A stretch of 49,858 nucleotides of DNA from Mycobacterium asiaticum (GTDB taxonomy: Bacteria > Actinomycetota > Actinomycetes > Mycobacteriales > Mycobacteriaceae). The DNA lies in NCBI RefSeq assembly GCF_001673365.1, contig NZ_LZLS01000204.1, positions 1 through 49,858 of the forward strand. The letters run 5' to 3'. Shown here piece by piece: positions 34,110 to 41,846 of the stretch; position 1 is the stretch's first letter, and each line of letters opens with the position of its first letter. Below the pieces are notes generated by a model. That model had not been told where the DNA came from. It was given only the letters and a program-made list of their open reading frames with translations, and made no database searches. The translations under genes and the position numbers were made by a program.

Positions 34110-35060
34110 ATGAGTGTCACCGGGGTGAGTCCGGTCGATCACCGATCCAACGGGGACCGTCCCGGTACGGACTTCAAGTTCATCCGGTACGAGACGGTCG
34201 ATGACGGCTTGATCGCTGCCATCACGCTCGATCGCCCGAAGCAACGCAATGCGCAGACCCGCGGGTTGCTGGTGGAGTTGGGTGCCGCGTTCGAGCTTGC
34301 CGAAGCCGACGACAGGGTGCGGGTAGTCATCCTGCGGGGCGCGGGACCGGCGTTCTCGGCGGGACACGATCTCGGTTCAGCCGACGATGTCCGCGAGCGT
34401 GCACCCGGACCGGACCAACACCCCTCCTATCAGTGCAACGGCGGAACCTTCGGCGGCGTGGAGTCACGCAATCGACAGGAATGGCACTACTACTTCGAGA
34501 ACACGAAGAGATGGCGCAACCTGCGCAAGATCACCATCGCCGAGGTGCACGGCACCGTCCTTTCGGCCGGCCTGATGCTGGCCTGGTGCTGCGACCTGAT
34601 CGTCGCCAGCCAGGACACCGTTTTCGCCGACGTAGTGGGCACCCGGCTGGGCATGTGTGGAGTGGAGTACTTCGGTCATCCGTGGGAGTTCGGACCGCGC
34701 CGGGCCAAGGAGCTCCTGTTGACCGGGGATTCGATCGGCGCCGATGAGGCCCACGTACTCGGGATGGTTTCCAAGGTGTTCCCCGCCGGCGAATTGACCG
34801 AGCGCACAATCGCATTCGCTCGCCGAATCGCCAAAGTCCCGACCATGGCGGCCTTGCTGATCAAAGAGTCGGTGAACCAGAGCGTCGACGCCATGGGCTT
34901 TACCACCGCACTCGACGGTTGTTTCAAGATCCATCAACTCAACCACGCGCACTGGGGCGAGGTCACCGGCGGAAAGCTGTCCTACGGAACCGTCGAGTAC
35001 GGACTGGACGACTGGCGCGGCGCGCCGGAGATCCAGCCCGCCAGCAAGCAACGACCCTGA
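34110..35060 (+). CDS. echA13: EchA13, enoyl-CoA hydratase/isomerase family protein
   Basis: A 316-residue crotonase-fold protein. ITLDRPKQRNAQTRGLLVEL is the first conserved region; FSAGHDLGS and HGTVLSAGLMLAWCCDLIVA hold the two backbone amides of the CoA oxyanion hole. It should hydrate or isomerise a 2-enoyl-CoA, as the step after FadE17/FadE18. The insertion between SAGHDL and HGTV (about 30 residues, rich in Asn/Gln) is longer than in EchA1-type hydratases. AAGGAG lies 7 bases before the ATG. First gene of a three-gene operon. Confidence 0.9.
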   Translation: MSVTGVSPVDHRSNGDRPGTDFKFIRYETVDDGLIAAITLDRPKQRNAQTRGLLVELGAAFELAEADDRVRVVILRGAGPAFSAGHDLGSADDVRERAPGPDQHPSYQCNGGTFGGVESRNRQEWHYYFENTKRWRNLRKITIAEVHGTVLSAGLMLAWCCDLIVASQDTVFADVVGTRLGMCGVEYFGHPWEFGPRRAKELLLTGDSIGADEAHVLGMVSKVFPAGELTERTIAFARRIAKVPTMAALLIKESVNQSVDAMGFTTALDGCFKIHQLNHAHWGEVTGGKLSYGTVEYGLDDWRGAPEIQPASKQRP

Positions 35061-35074
35061 CCCGAGGCGCCGAC

Positions 35075-36280
35075 GTGGATGTCACCTACCCACCCGAGGT
35101 GGAAGCATTTCGGGATCGGATCCGCGATTTTCTGGCCGAGCATTTGCCCGCGGGCTGGTGCGGGCCAGGCGCGTTGGCGCCACCGGATCGCGACGCCTTT
35201 GCCCGGCAGTGGCGCCAATTGTTGGTAGCCCACCGGCTGGTCGCCGTCTCCTGGCCCACGGAATACGGCGGCGGCGGGCTGTCCCCGCTCGAGCAGGTTG
35301 TCGTGGCCGAGGAGTTCATCCGTGCCGGCGCGCCGGAGCGGGCCGAAAACGATCTGCTCGGGATCGACCTCTTGGGTAACACGTTGATCGCCTTGGGTTC
35401 TGTGGAACAGAAGAGCCGGTTCCTACCGCGCATCCTGTCCGGCGCGGATCGATGGTGCCAGGGATTCTCCGAACCCGAGGCCGGCTCGGACCTGGCGGCC
35501 GTGCGTACCCGTGCGGTTCTTGACGGCGACGGGTGGGTGATCAACGGCCAGAAGATCTGGACTTCTGCCGGCACGACCGCGAACTGGATCTTCGTGCTGG
35601 TGCGTTCGGACCCCAGCGCGCCCAAACACCGCGGCCTGTCGTTGCTGCTGGTTCCTATGACTCAACCGGGGGTTACGGTCCGGCCGATCGTCAACGCCGC
35701 CGGTCACTCGTCATTCAGCGAGGTGTTCTTCTCCGATGCCCGCACGGCGTCCGACAACGTGGTGGGCGGGGTGGGCAACGGATGGCCCACCGCGATGACC
35801 CTACTGGGTTTCGAACGCGGATCCGCGGCCAGCACGGTCGCCATCGAATTCGACCGTGACCTACAACGGCTGTGCGAACTCGCCCGGGCCCGCGGCATGA
35901 ACACCGAACCACGCATCCGAGATGGGTTGGCACGGTGCTTTTCTCGTGTGCAGATCATGCGCTACCGCGGTTATCGCGCCCTCACCATGTCGCTCAACGG
36001 CCGCCTGCCCGTTGCCGAGGCTGCGATCAGCAAGATCATCTGGAGCGAATACTTTCGCAGCTACGCCGATCTTGCCGTCGAGATCCTCGGACCCGAGGCG
36101 ATCAGCCCGGTCGGCACGGGCAACGGCGGAGCTCGGGTGGTGCCGGAAGCGGGCACACCCAATACCGCTTCATGCTGGATGGACGAGCTGTTGTACTCCC
36201 GCGCCGCAACGATTTACGCCGGCAGCTCGCAGATTCAGCGCAACGTGATCGGTGAGAAACTACTCGGACTGCCGCGCTGA
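35075..36280 (+). CDS. fadE17: FadE17, acyl-CoA dehydrogenase subunit
   Basis: A 401-residue acyl-CoA dehydrogenase. FAD and substrate motifs are visible: WCQGFSEPEAGSDLAAVRT, GWVINGQKIWTSAGTTANW, and the C-terminal YAGSSQIQRNVIGEKLLGLP. At the position that is catalytic Glu in medium-chain dehydrogenases (YEGT) this subunit has Ala (YAGS), so its base must lie elsewhere or in the partner. The GTG start at 35075 gives the family N-terminus (VDVTYPPEVEAFRDR); the frame is open upstream to 34919 inside echA13. Adjacent FadE pairs in mycobacteria form alpha2-beta2 heterotetramers, as shown for other steroid-related pairs. Confidence 0.9.
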   Translation: MDVTYPPEVEAFRDRIRDFLAEHLPAGWCGPGALAPPDRDAFARQWRQLLVAHRLVAVSWPTEYGGGGLSPLEQVVVAEEFIRAGAPERAENDLLGIDLLGNTLIALGSVEQKSRFLPRILSGADRWCQGFSEPEAGSDLAAVRTRAVLDGDGWVINGQKIWTSAGTTANWIFVLVRSDPSAPKHRGLSLLLVPMTQPGVTVRPIVNAAGHSSFSEVFFSDARTASDNVVGGVGNGWPTAMTLLGFERGSAASTVAIEFDRDLQRLCELARARGMNTEPRIRDGLARCFSRVQIMRYRGYRALTMSLNGRLPVAEAAISKIIWSEYFRSYADLAVEILGPEAISPVGTGNGGARVVPEAGTPNTASCWMDELLYSRAATIYAGSSQIQRNVIGEKLLGLPR

Positions 36281-36281
36281 C

Positions 36282-37316
36282 ATGGACTTCCGATACAGCA
36301 CCGAACAAGACGACTTCCGCGCGTCGCTGCGCGGTTTCCTGTGCCAGCACGCCGCAACACCCGGGCTTTGGGAAAAGCTTTGCGTCGACCTGGAACTCCC
36401 CGGACTATCCGTCCCGGCCGAATACGGTGGCGCGGGTGCCACGCTCCTCGAGGCCGCGATCGCCTGCACCGAACTCGGACGAGCGTTATGCCCGGTGCCG
36501 TTCCTCGGCAACGCATTTGCCATCGAGACGATTCTGCGAATGGGCGACTCTGGGCAATGCAAGTCGCTGCTTCCCGGCCTGCTGTCCGGTGCGCGGGTCG
36601 CGGCTTTCGCCGGTTCCGAACCGGGGGTGGCGGCTGACCTAAGGCACGGGAGCAGTGTGCTGACCGGCGAATGCAGCCCAGTCCTGCACGGCCACATTGC
36701 CGACCTTTTCGTGGTGCCGGCGGTGCTGGGCGGTGAAACGGCCGGGTATGTCGTGCGGGCCGATACGCCGGGTGTCGCGGTGGGGCAGCTGCCGTCGTTC
36801 GACCCCACTCGCCCCGTCGCCAAGCTGCGCCTGACCGACGCCCCGGCCGAGGCACTGACCGGGGGCACCGCTGCGGACCTGGAGCGGGTGTTCGACGTGG
36901 CCAGGGTCCTAGTGGCGGCCGAGATGCTCGGCGGTGCCGAAGCCTGTCTGGACATGGCGGTCGAATACGCCTGCAATCGAAAACAATTCGACCGGCCGAT
37001 CGGTTCCTTCCAGGCGATCAAACACGCGTGTGCTGACATGATGATCGAAATCGACGCCACCCGCGCTGCGGTGATGTTCGCGGTGATGACCGCGGTTAGC
37101 GGGGACGAGTTGCACATCGCCGCTCCGCTGGCGAAAGCACAGGCCGCCGACACCTTCGTGCAGTGCGCGGAAGCTGCTATCCAGATCCACGGTGGTATCG
37201 CGTTCACTTGGGAGCACAGCCTGCACCTGTACTACCGGCGAGCCAAAACCACCGCAGCGCTATTCGGCAGCAGCGCGCAGCACCGCGCCTTGCTCGCCGA
37301 CCGTGCCGGTTTATGA
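36282..37316 (+). CDS. fadE18: FadE18, acyl-CoA dehydrogenase subunit
   Basis: A 344-residue acyl-CoA dehydrogenase-like subunit, shorter than FadE17 and with weaker FAD motifs. The N-terminal domain starts MDFRYSTEQDDFRASLRGF; the C-terminal helical domain has YACNRKQFDRPIGSFQAIKH and IQIHGGIAFTWEHSLHLYYR. It probably complements FadE17 in a heterotetramer. The start is one base after the FadE17 stop, indicating coupled synthesis. Substrate could be a steroid or other branched acyl-CoA, inferred from the Mce3 context only. Confidence 0.9.
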   Translation: MDFRYSTEQDDFRASLRGFLCQHAATPGLWEKLCVDLELPGLSVPAEYGGAGATLLEAAIACTELGRALCPVPFLGNAFAIETILRMGDSGQCKSLLPGLLSGARVAAFAGSEPGVAADLRHGSSVLTGECSPVLHGHIADLFVVPAVLGGETAGYVVRADTPGVAVGQLPSFDPTRPVAKLRLTDAPAEALTGGTAADLERVFDVARVLVAAEMLGGAEACLDMAVEYACNRKQFDRPIGSFQAIKHACADMMIEIDATRAAVMFAVMTAVSGDELHIAAPLAKAQAADTFVQCAEAAIQIHGGIAFTWEHSLHLYYRRAKTTAALFGSSAQHRALLADRAGL

Positions 37317-37656
37317 GCACGCGTTACGTCCACATCGTTGACAAATCTCGATGACCGCGGCGGGAAAGTTCGCAAAGTCGACAAGGGTGCCGAAAATGTC
37401 GTTTTGTTGGCTTTCTAGATGCTAAATCCAGTTGGTGAACACGCGTGTCCAATTGTTTGACAATTTGTCTGTACCAGTCGAATCTTGGTTATTAGCAAGG
37501 GATTTCGATGTAGCAGACGCCGAGTGATATTCGCATAGCGGCACCGTCACACAAAATCTCAAAATAATCTTGCGCGGCTATTCCCAAATAGCTTTTGGTG
37601 ACGATAACATCTCGCCAACAAAACTCGCCAACAAAACCCGATCCCAGGAGCGTGCA
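37317..37656. other. AT-rich intergenic region upstream of the small lipoprotein
   Basis: A 340-base stretch clearly richer in A and T than its surroundings. It holds an inverted repeat AATTGT-TTG-ACAATT (37451-37465) that contains a consensus -35 TTGACA (37457-37462), with GAATCT 17 bases later as a possible -10. A second TTGACA lies at 37339-37344. A 13-base tandem repeat lies at its end. No open frame here looks like a real gene on either strand. The composition suggests transferred or remodelled DNA. Confidence 0.5.
37611..37636 (+). repeat. Perfect 13-bp tandem duplication
   Basis: CTCGCCAACAAAA occurs twice back to back (37611-37623 and 37624-37636), ending about 10 bases before the AGGAG of the small lipoprotein gene. 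It lies in the presumed 5' untranslated leader. Confidence 0.9.
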
Positions 37657-37806
37657 ATGACAGACAAAAACCGAGTGCGACTGGTTCGAGTGGTGCTGGG
37701 TGTGTTGATGGCAGTCGCCGGTGCGTCCACCCTCGCGGGCTGCCCGGCGAATACGCAACCGCCGCCGCTCACCCCCCGCGCTGCGAGCGTCAGCGTTATT
37801 GACTAG
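37657..37806 (+). CDS. Very small lipoprotein (49 aa)
   Basis: A 49-residue protein that is almost entirely a lipoprotein signal: basic TDKNRVRLVRVV, hydrophobic LGVLMAVAGAS, lipobox LAGC with lipidated Cys28, and a mature part of only about 20 residues rich in proline (NTQPPPLTPR). AGGAG lies 7 bases before the ATG; an in-frame ATG at 37570 would add a non-signal-like extension. Its TAG overlaps the tpx TAG on the other strand in a shared CTAG. It resembles entericidin-like or other tiny surface lipopeptides only in size. Function unknown. Confidence 0.65.
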   Translation: MTDKNRVRLVRVVLGVLMAVAGASTLAGCPANTQPPPLTPRAASVSVID

Positions 37807-38300
37807 GCGCTCAGTGCGTTGATCGCCGCGTCGTAGTCGGGCTCTTGGGCGATCTCGGGCACCAATTCGGTGTGCACCACCTTGCCGTCGGCGCCAACCA
37901 CCACGATGGCGCGCGCCAGCAGGCCGGCCATCGGCCCGTCGGAAATAGTCACGCCGTAATCCTCACCGAAGCTGTCCCGGAACGCCGACGCGACGGTGAC
38001 GTTCTCGATGCCTTCGGCGCCACAGAAACGCTGTTGCGCGAATGGCAGATCCTTGGACACGCACAACACAGCCGCACCGGTTCCGGCGACGCGCTCGTTG
38101 AAAGTCCGCACGCTGGACGCGCACACCGGGGTGTCCACCGACGGAAAGATGTTGAGCAGCACAGCCTTCCCGCCGAATTTGTCACTGCTGACCGGGGACA
38201 GATCGCCCCCAGTCAAGGCGAAGGACGGGGCTGGCGATCCGACCGAAGGAAGGTCGCCGACTGTGTTGACCGCATTTCCGCGCAAGGTTATCTGTGCCAT
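37803..38300 (-). CDS. tpx: Thiol peroxidase Tpx
   Basis: A 165-residue peroxiredoxin of the Tpx group that reduces alkyl hydroperoxides, hydrogen peroxide and peroxynitrite with thioredoxin. FPSVDTPVCASS holds peroxidatic Cys60; Cys93 in QQRFCGAEG is the resolving cysteine; Cys80 in AAVLCVSKD is the third cysteine known from mycobacterial Tpx. Length and cysteine positions match M. tuberculosis Tpx exactly. The start at 38300 is preferred over ATG 38306. It lies next to the mel2/fadE block, as in H37Rv, where it also has the opposite orientation to fadE18. Confidence 0.95.
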   Translation of the reverse strand: MAQITLRGNAVNTVGDLPSVGSPAPSFALTGGDLSPVSSDKFGGKAVLLNIFPSVDTPVCASSVRTFNERVAGTGAAVLCVSKDLPFAQQRFCGAEGIENVTVASAFRDSFGEDYGVTISDGPMAGLLARAIVVVGADGKVVHTELVPEIAQEPDYDAAINALSA

Positions 38301-38359
38301 GCTCACAGTCTGCCAAGGACGGTTGCGCGGTCATAAGCGGGGTCCACAGGGTCCACACC

Positions 38360-38400
38360 CGATGTCCTAATGTGTGGGGTACACGACATAGACGACATCG
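38360..38400. promoter_or_regulatory. Nested inverted repeats between tpx and the GlxA-type gene
   Basis: Outer arms CGATGTC (38360-38366) and GACATCG (38394-38400); inner arms GTGT (38372-38375) and ACAC (38381-38384). They sit in the 125-base divergent region, 26 bases before the AraC-type gene, and may be its operator. Confidence 0.4.
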
Positions 38401-38425
38401 CCGCGGTTGGCCGACACTTGTCCTC

Positions 38426-39388
38426 ATGGCGCGCAAAGTGTTGATCGCCGGGTTTCCGGGAGTGCAAGCGCTCGACCTGGTCGGGCCGTACGAAGTCTTC
38501 ACCGGTGCATCCATGCTGACCGGGGGTGGTTACGAGGTCGTCGTGGCTTCCCTCGGCGGGCAACCCATCACCACCGGTGTTGGCGGGTCGAACGGCCTGG
38601 GCTTCGCCGCCGTTCCACTGCCCGATCCCAGCGAGCCGGTCGACACCGTCGTACTACCCGGTGGGTATGGCGTCGACGCGGCGCGGTCCGACCGGCAACT
38701 GATGGCGTGGATCAAAGACATTGCCCGATCGGCCCGCCGCGTGGTCACCGTCTGCACCGGCGCGTTCCTGGCCGCCGAGGCGGGGTTGCTGGACGGTCAT
38801 CGCGCCACCACCCACTGGGCCTTCGCCGACCGGCTGGCCGAAGAGTTTCCCAACATCGAGGTCGATCCCGACCCAATCTTCATCCGCAGTGGGAAGAAGA
38901 TATGGACCGCCGCCGGCGTCGCGTCCGGAATCGATCTCGCGCTCTCGCTCGTCGAGGACGATCACGGCACCGACGTCGCTCAGACGGTCGCCCGCTGGCT
39001 GGTGCTCTACCTGCGTCGCCCCGGCGGACAGACGCAGTTCGCCGCTCCGGTGTGGATGCCCCGAGCCAAGCGGCCGTCGATCCGCGATGTGCAGGAAGCC
39101 ATCGAAGCACAACCTGGCGGCGCCCACAGCATCGACGACCTGGCCCGCCGCGCAGCGATGAGCCCACGGCACTTCACCCGGGTGTTCACCGAAGAGGTCG
39201 GCGAGGCGCCCGGCCAGTACGTGGAGCGCATTCGCACCGAAGCCGCGCGCCGTCAACTTGAGGAGACCGACGACACCGTCGTGGCAATCGCGTCACGGTG
39301 TGGTTTCGGTACCGCAGAAACCATGCGGCGCAACTTCATTCGCCGCGTCGGCATCCCGCCCGACCAGTACCGCAAAGCTTTCGTCTGA
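38426..39388 (+). CDS. GlxA-type AraC-family regulator with GATase1 domain (Rv1931c-like)
   Basis: A 320-residue two-domain regulator. Residues 1-185 form a DJ-1/PfpI-like class I amidotransferase-fold domain (FPGVQALDLVGPYEVF; VLPGGYG; nucleophile-elbow VTVCTGAFLAA with Cys at the elbow). Residues 215-320 are an AraC DNA-binding domain with two helix-turn-helices (SIDDLARRAAMSPRHFTRVF and VVAIASRCGFGTAETMRRNF) and the ending GIPPDQYRKAF. Such proteins sense small metabolites by an unknown ligand. The ATG at 38426 follows the tpx divergent region. It probably controls the next gene, a stand-alone GATase1 protein. Confidence 0.87.
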   Translation: MARKVLIAGFPGVQALDLVGPYEVFTGASMLTGGGYEVVVASLGGQPITTGVGGSNGLGFAAVPLPDPSEPVDTVVLPGGYGVDAARSDRQLMAWIKDIARSARRVVTVCTGAFLAAEAGLLDGHRATTHWAFADRLAEEFPNIEVDPDPIFIRSGKKIWTAAGVASGIDLALSLVEDDHGTDVAQTVARWLVLYLRRPGGQTQFAAPVWMPRAKRPSIRDVQEAIEAQPGGAHSIDDLARRAAMSPRHFTRVFTEEVGEAPGQYVERIRTEAARRQLEETDDTVVAIASRCGFGTAETMRRNFIRRVGIPPDQYRKAFV

Positions 39389-39412
39389 ATCCGACCAGTA
39401 AGGAGCGCACCG

Positions 39413-40156
39413 ATGACCCAGATCGCCTTCGTGGCCTACCCCGGCTTCACCGCCCTGGACATGATCGGCCCCTACGAGGTGCTGCGCCAAATGCCGGACG
39501 CCGACGTACGGTTTGTCTGGCACGATGCCGGGCCGATCACCGCCGACTCGGGGGTGCTGGTGGTGGGCGCGACCCACTCACTGGCCGAAACCCCTTCGCC
39601 CGACGTGATTTTGGTGCCCGGCGGACCGACAACCCCGGTGCACGCACGGGACGAGAAGCTGCTCGAGTGGCTGCGTCAGGCCAGTCGCACCGCCGCTTGG
39701 ACCACCTCGGTGTGTTCCGGTTCGGTGATCCTGGCCGCCGCCGGGCTGCTGCAGGACAAGCGGGCCACATCGCACTGGGTTGCACTCCCGGCCCTGAAGA
39801 TGTTCGGCGCCATTGCGGTGGGTGATGAGCGGATTGTGCACCAGGACAACGTGATTACCAGCGCCGGCGTATCGGCGGGACTGGACCTTGCGCTATGGCT
39901 GGCTGGCCGGATGTGCGGCGAAGGTCGAGCCAAGGCGATTCAACTGGCCATCGAGTACGACCCGCAGCCGCCGTTCGACTCCGGGCACATGTCCAAGGCA
40001 TCGGCCACCACGAAAGCCGCCGCTACCGCACTGCTGTCCAAAGACAGTGCGAAGCCGGCCAACCTGAAGGCGGCGACGCTGCTGGCCTGGGAACGCGCAA
40101 TTTCGGCGGCCCGCGCACGCCGGCGCAAGCGGCAGCCGGTCAGCTCGTCGGTTTAG
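39413..40156 (+). CDS. DJ-1/PfpI family protein (Rv1930c-like)
   Basis: A 247-residue cytosolic protein with a class I glutamine-amidotransferase-like fold. FVAYPGFTALDMIGPYEVL starts the fold, VILVPGGP precedes the elbow, and TSVCSGSVILAAAGLL has the cysteine at about residue 100; SHWVALPALK carries the conserved histidine. It is related to isonitrile hydratase (InhA-type) and ThiJ proteins. The C-terminal 60 residues are basic and helical (AISAARARRRKRQPVSS), longer than expected for the family. AAGGAG lies 9 bases before the ATG, 24 bases after the regulator gene, so they form an operon. Confidence 0.82.
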   Translation: MTQIAFVAYPGFTALDMIGPYEVLRQMPDADVRFVWHDAGPITADSGVLVVGATHSLAETPSPDVILVPGGPTTPVHARDEKLLEWLRQASRTAAWTTSVCSGSVILAAAGLLQDKRATSHWVALPALKMFGAIAVGDERIVHQDNVITSAGVSAGLDLALWLAGRMCGEGRAKAIQLAIEYDPQPPFDSGHMSKASATTKAAATALLSKDSAKPANLKAATLLAWERAISAARARRRKRQPVSSSV

Positions 40157-40622
40157 GGCCGGGGATCGCGTCGGTCGCGAGTTTGCCGCCGGCGCGCATC
40201 CACTCGCCTACCACGCGGGGCGCGTCGCGCTTCGGGTTGTAGATGTCCTCCTCGCTGGAGAACAGTCCGTCGCCGGCGTAGACCAGCCGGGTCCAGTTGG
40301 GAAACCAGAACGGTTCGCCGTTCGGATCGGTCGGATGGTCGAGCAGATTCTTGATCATGATGACCACAGCGTCGTTGTCCTCGTCGTAGGCGATCCACTC
40401 CGAGGGAAAGCGCATGTGCGGGAACGGCGCCATGACGTCGACGATCCACTCCCGCACCGCCTCGCGGCCGTGGAAAACCCCGTAGTGGTGCTCGATGTAC
40501 ACGACATCCTCGGTGAACAGGTCGGCGAACGGACGCCAGTCCCCCGACTCCGAACAACCCGCCGCCACGGCGGTGTAGTGCCGGACTGCATCTTCGATCT
40601 CTGCTTTGGCGAACTTGCCCAT
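40140..40622 (-). CDS. SnoaL-like / NTF2-fold protein
   Basis: A 160-residue protein with the NTF2/SnoaL cone fold: N-terminal helix EIEDAVRHYTAVAAGC, then DWRPFADLFTEDVVYIEHHY, GVFHGREAVREWIVDVM and strands to EEDIYNPKRDA. Such proteins are often small hydrolases, isomerases or limonene-epoxide-hydrolase relatives; no specific activity is evident. The start at 40622 is supported by a leaderless-type TAGTGT 7 bases upstream; an ATG at 40829 would lie in the opposite SDR gene. The 3' end overlaps the convergent DJ-1 gene by 17 bases. Confidence 0.8.
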   Translation of the reverse strand: MGKFAKAEIEDAVRHYTAVAAGCSESGDWRPFADLFTEDVVYIEHHYGVFHGREAVREWIVDVMAPFPHMRFPSEWIAYDEDNDAVVIMIKNLLDHPTDPNGEPFWFPNWTRLVYAGDGLFSSEEDIYNPKRDAPRVVGEWMRAGGKLATDAIPGPKPTS

Positions 40623-40629
40623 ACCGGAC

Positions 40630-40635
40630 ACACTA
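40630..40635 (-). promoter_or_regulatory. -10 hexamer for a leaderless SnoaL transcript
   Basis: On the minus strand TAGTGT is followed by 7 bases and the ATG at 40622. It is the same hexamer and spacing as at cycA. Confidence 0.45.
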
Positions 40636-40678
40636 GAACGTGTTCGGCGTCCGCGGTCACCGTCTGAGGGGTTGCGAA

Positions 40679-41446
40679 ATGAGCGTGTTGGACCTGTTCG
40701 ACTTGCATGGCAAGAAGGCGCTGGTGACCGGTGCGTCGAGCGGCATCGGCAAAAAGGTGGCCCTGGCCTACGTGGAAGCGGGCGCCGAAGTTGCCATTGC
40801 GGCAAGGAGTTTGGACACATTGACGGCACTCGCCGATGAGATCGGCGCCGGCGGCGGCAAAGCGGTGCCCATTGCCTGCGACGTCACGCAGCAAGATCAG
40901 GTGACCGCAATGGTCGATCGGGTGACCGCCGAACTGGGTGGGATTGACATCGCGGTCTGCAATGCCGGCATCGTTTCGGTCACTCCCATGCTGCAGATGT
41001 CGCTGGAAGAATTTGAGCGCATCCAGCGCACCAACGTCACCGGCGTCTTCCTCACGGCGCAGGCGGCGGGCAAAGCGATGGTCACGCAGGGCCGCGGCGG
41101 GTCCATCATCACCACCGCGTCGATGTCGGGTCATATCATCAACATTCCGCAACAGGTGGGCCACTACTGCACATCCAAGGCGGCGGTCATCCACTTGACC
41201 AAGGCGATGGCCGTGGAGTTCGCACCGCACAATATCCGCGTTAACAGCATCAGCCCGGGCTACATCCTCACCGAACTGGTCGAGCCGCTCGCCGACTACC
41301 ACCGAGTGTGGGAGCCGAAGATTCCGATGGGGCGCATCGGCCGCCCCGAAGAGCTCACGGGCCTCTACCTCTATCTGGCCGGTGCGGCCTCTAGCTATAT
41401 GACCGGCTCCGACCTGGTGATCGACGGTGGCTACTGTCTCCCCTGA
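40679..41446 (+). CDS. Short-chain dehydrogenase (Rv1928c-like)
   Basis: A 255-residue classical SDR, the length recalled for Rv1928c. Cofactor motif TGASSGIG at about 17-24, AARS suggesting NADP(H), NAG in VCNAGIV, catalytic Ser in TTASMSG, and Tyr-Lys in YCTSKAA; ending VIDGGYCLP. GAGGGG lies 8 bases before the ATG at 40679; an upstream ATG at 40640 is less likely. The stop overlaps the start of the zinc-ribbon gene by 20 bases. Confidence 0.87.
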   Translation: MSVLDLFDLHGKKALVTGASSGIGKKVALAYVEAGAEVAIAARSLDTLTALADEIGAGGGKAVPIACDVTQQDQVTAMVDRVTAELGGIDIAVCNAGIVSVTPMLQMSLEEFERIQRTNVTGVFLTAQAAGKAMVTQGRGGSIITTASMSGHIINIPQQVGHYCTSKAAVIHLTKAMAVEFAPHNIRVNSISPGYILTELVEPLADYHRVWEPKIPMGRIGRPEELTGLYLYLAGAASSYMTGSDLVIDGGYCLP

Positions 41447-41846
41447 GTTTCGTTGCGCGATCTGTGGCGAGCCGGCCGGTCGCGTCCAGTTGGTGACTCC
41501 TGCCAACGCGGTTGACGACACTCACGGCCCAGCCGCACAGGCGGTGGTCGAGTTGGATGTCTTGCACCGCCCAGATGACCAGGCCGCGTTGCTGGTACAG
41601 ACCTTCTTCGGCGTCAGCAGCCACTCCGTCCCACCCGAGCGCCTGCAGTGGGTAAGCCAGGCGCTTGCCGACACCGACGCGGCGGCCCTACACGCCATGA
41701 CCTACAGCTACGCGCCATTCTTCTGTCCGGAGTGTGCGGCTTCTTACTGTGGCGCACAATGGAATTGGCGCGAATTCGACGACGATCCTTTTAGCGGTAT
41801 CGAAGGCGACTGCCCACACGGGCACTTTCACATTTTGTCCTACTGA
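41427..41846 (+). CDS. Cys/His-rich zinc-ribbon-like protein of unknown function
   Basis: A 139-residue protein with clustered potential metal ligands: Cys10 and Cys13 (CAICG), Cys100 and Cys103 (CPECA), Cys108, Cys129, and His131, His133 and His135 (CPHGHFH). The first and second CxxC pairs resemble a split zinc ribbon; the C-terminal CxHxHxH is unusual. The middle is helical. The GTG start lies inside the end of the SDR gene, and its stop overlaps the DUF2071 stop. Not recognised; zinc binding is inferred from residue spacing. Confidence 0.68.
   Translation: MATVSPEFRCAICGEPAGRVQLVTPANAVDDTHGPAAQAVVELDVLHRPDDQAALLVQTFFGVSSHSVPPERLQWVSQALADTDAAALHAMTYSYAPFFCPECAASYCGAQWNWREFDDDPFSGIEGDCPHGHFHILSY

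Noticed and set aside
37317..37656. Small open frames in the AT-rich region on both strands
   Set aside because: None has a ribosome binding site, leaderless promoter or recognisable composition except the 49-residue lipoprotein at 37657.
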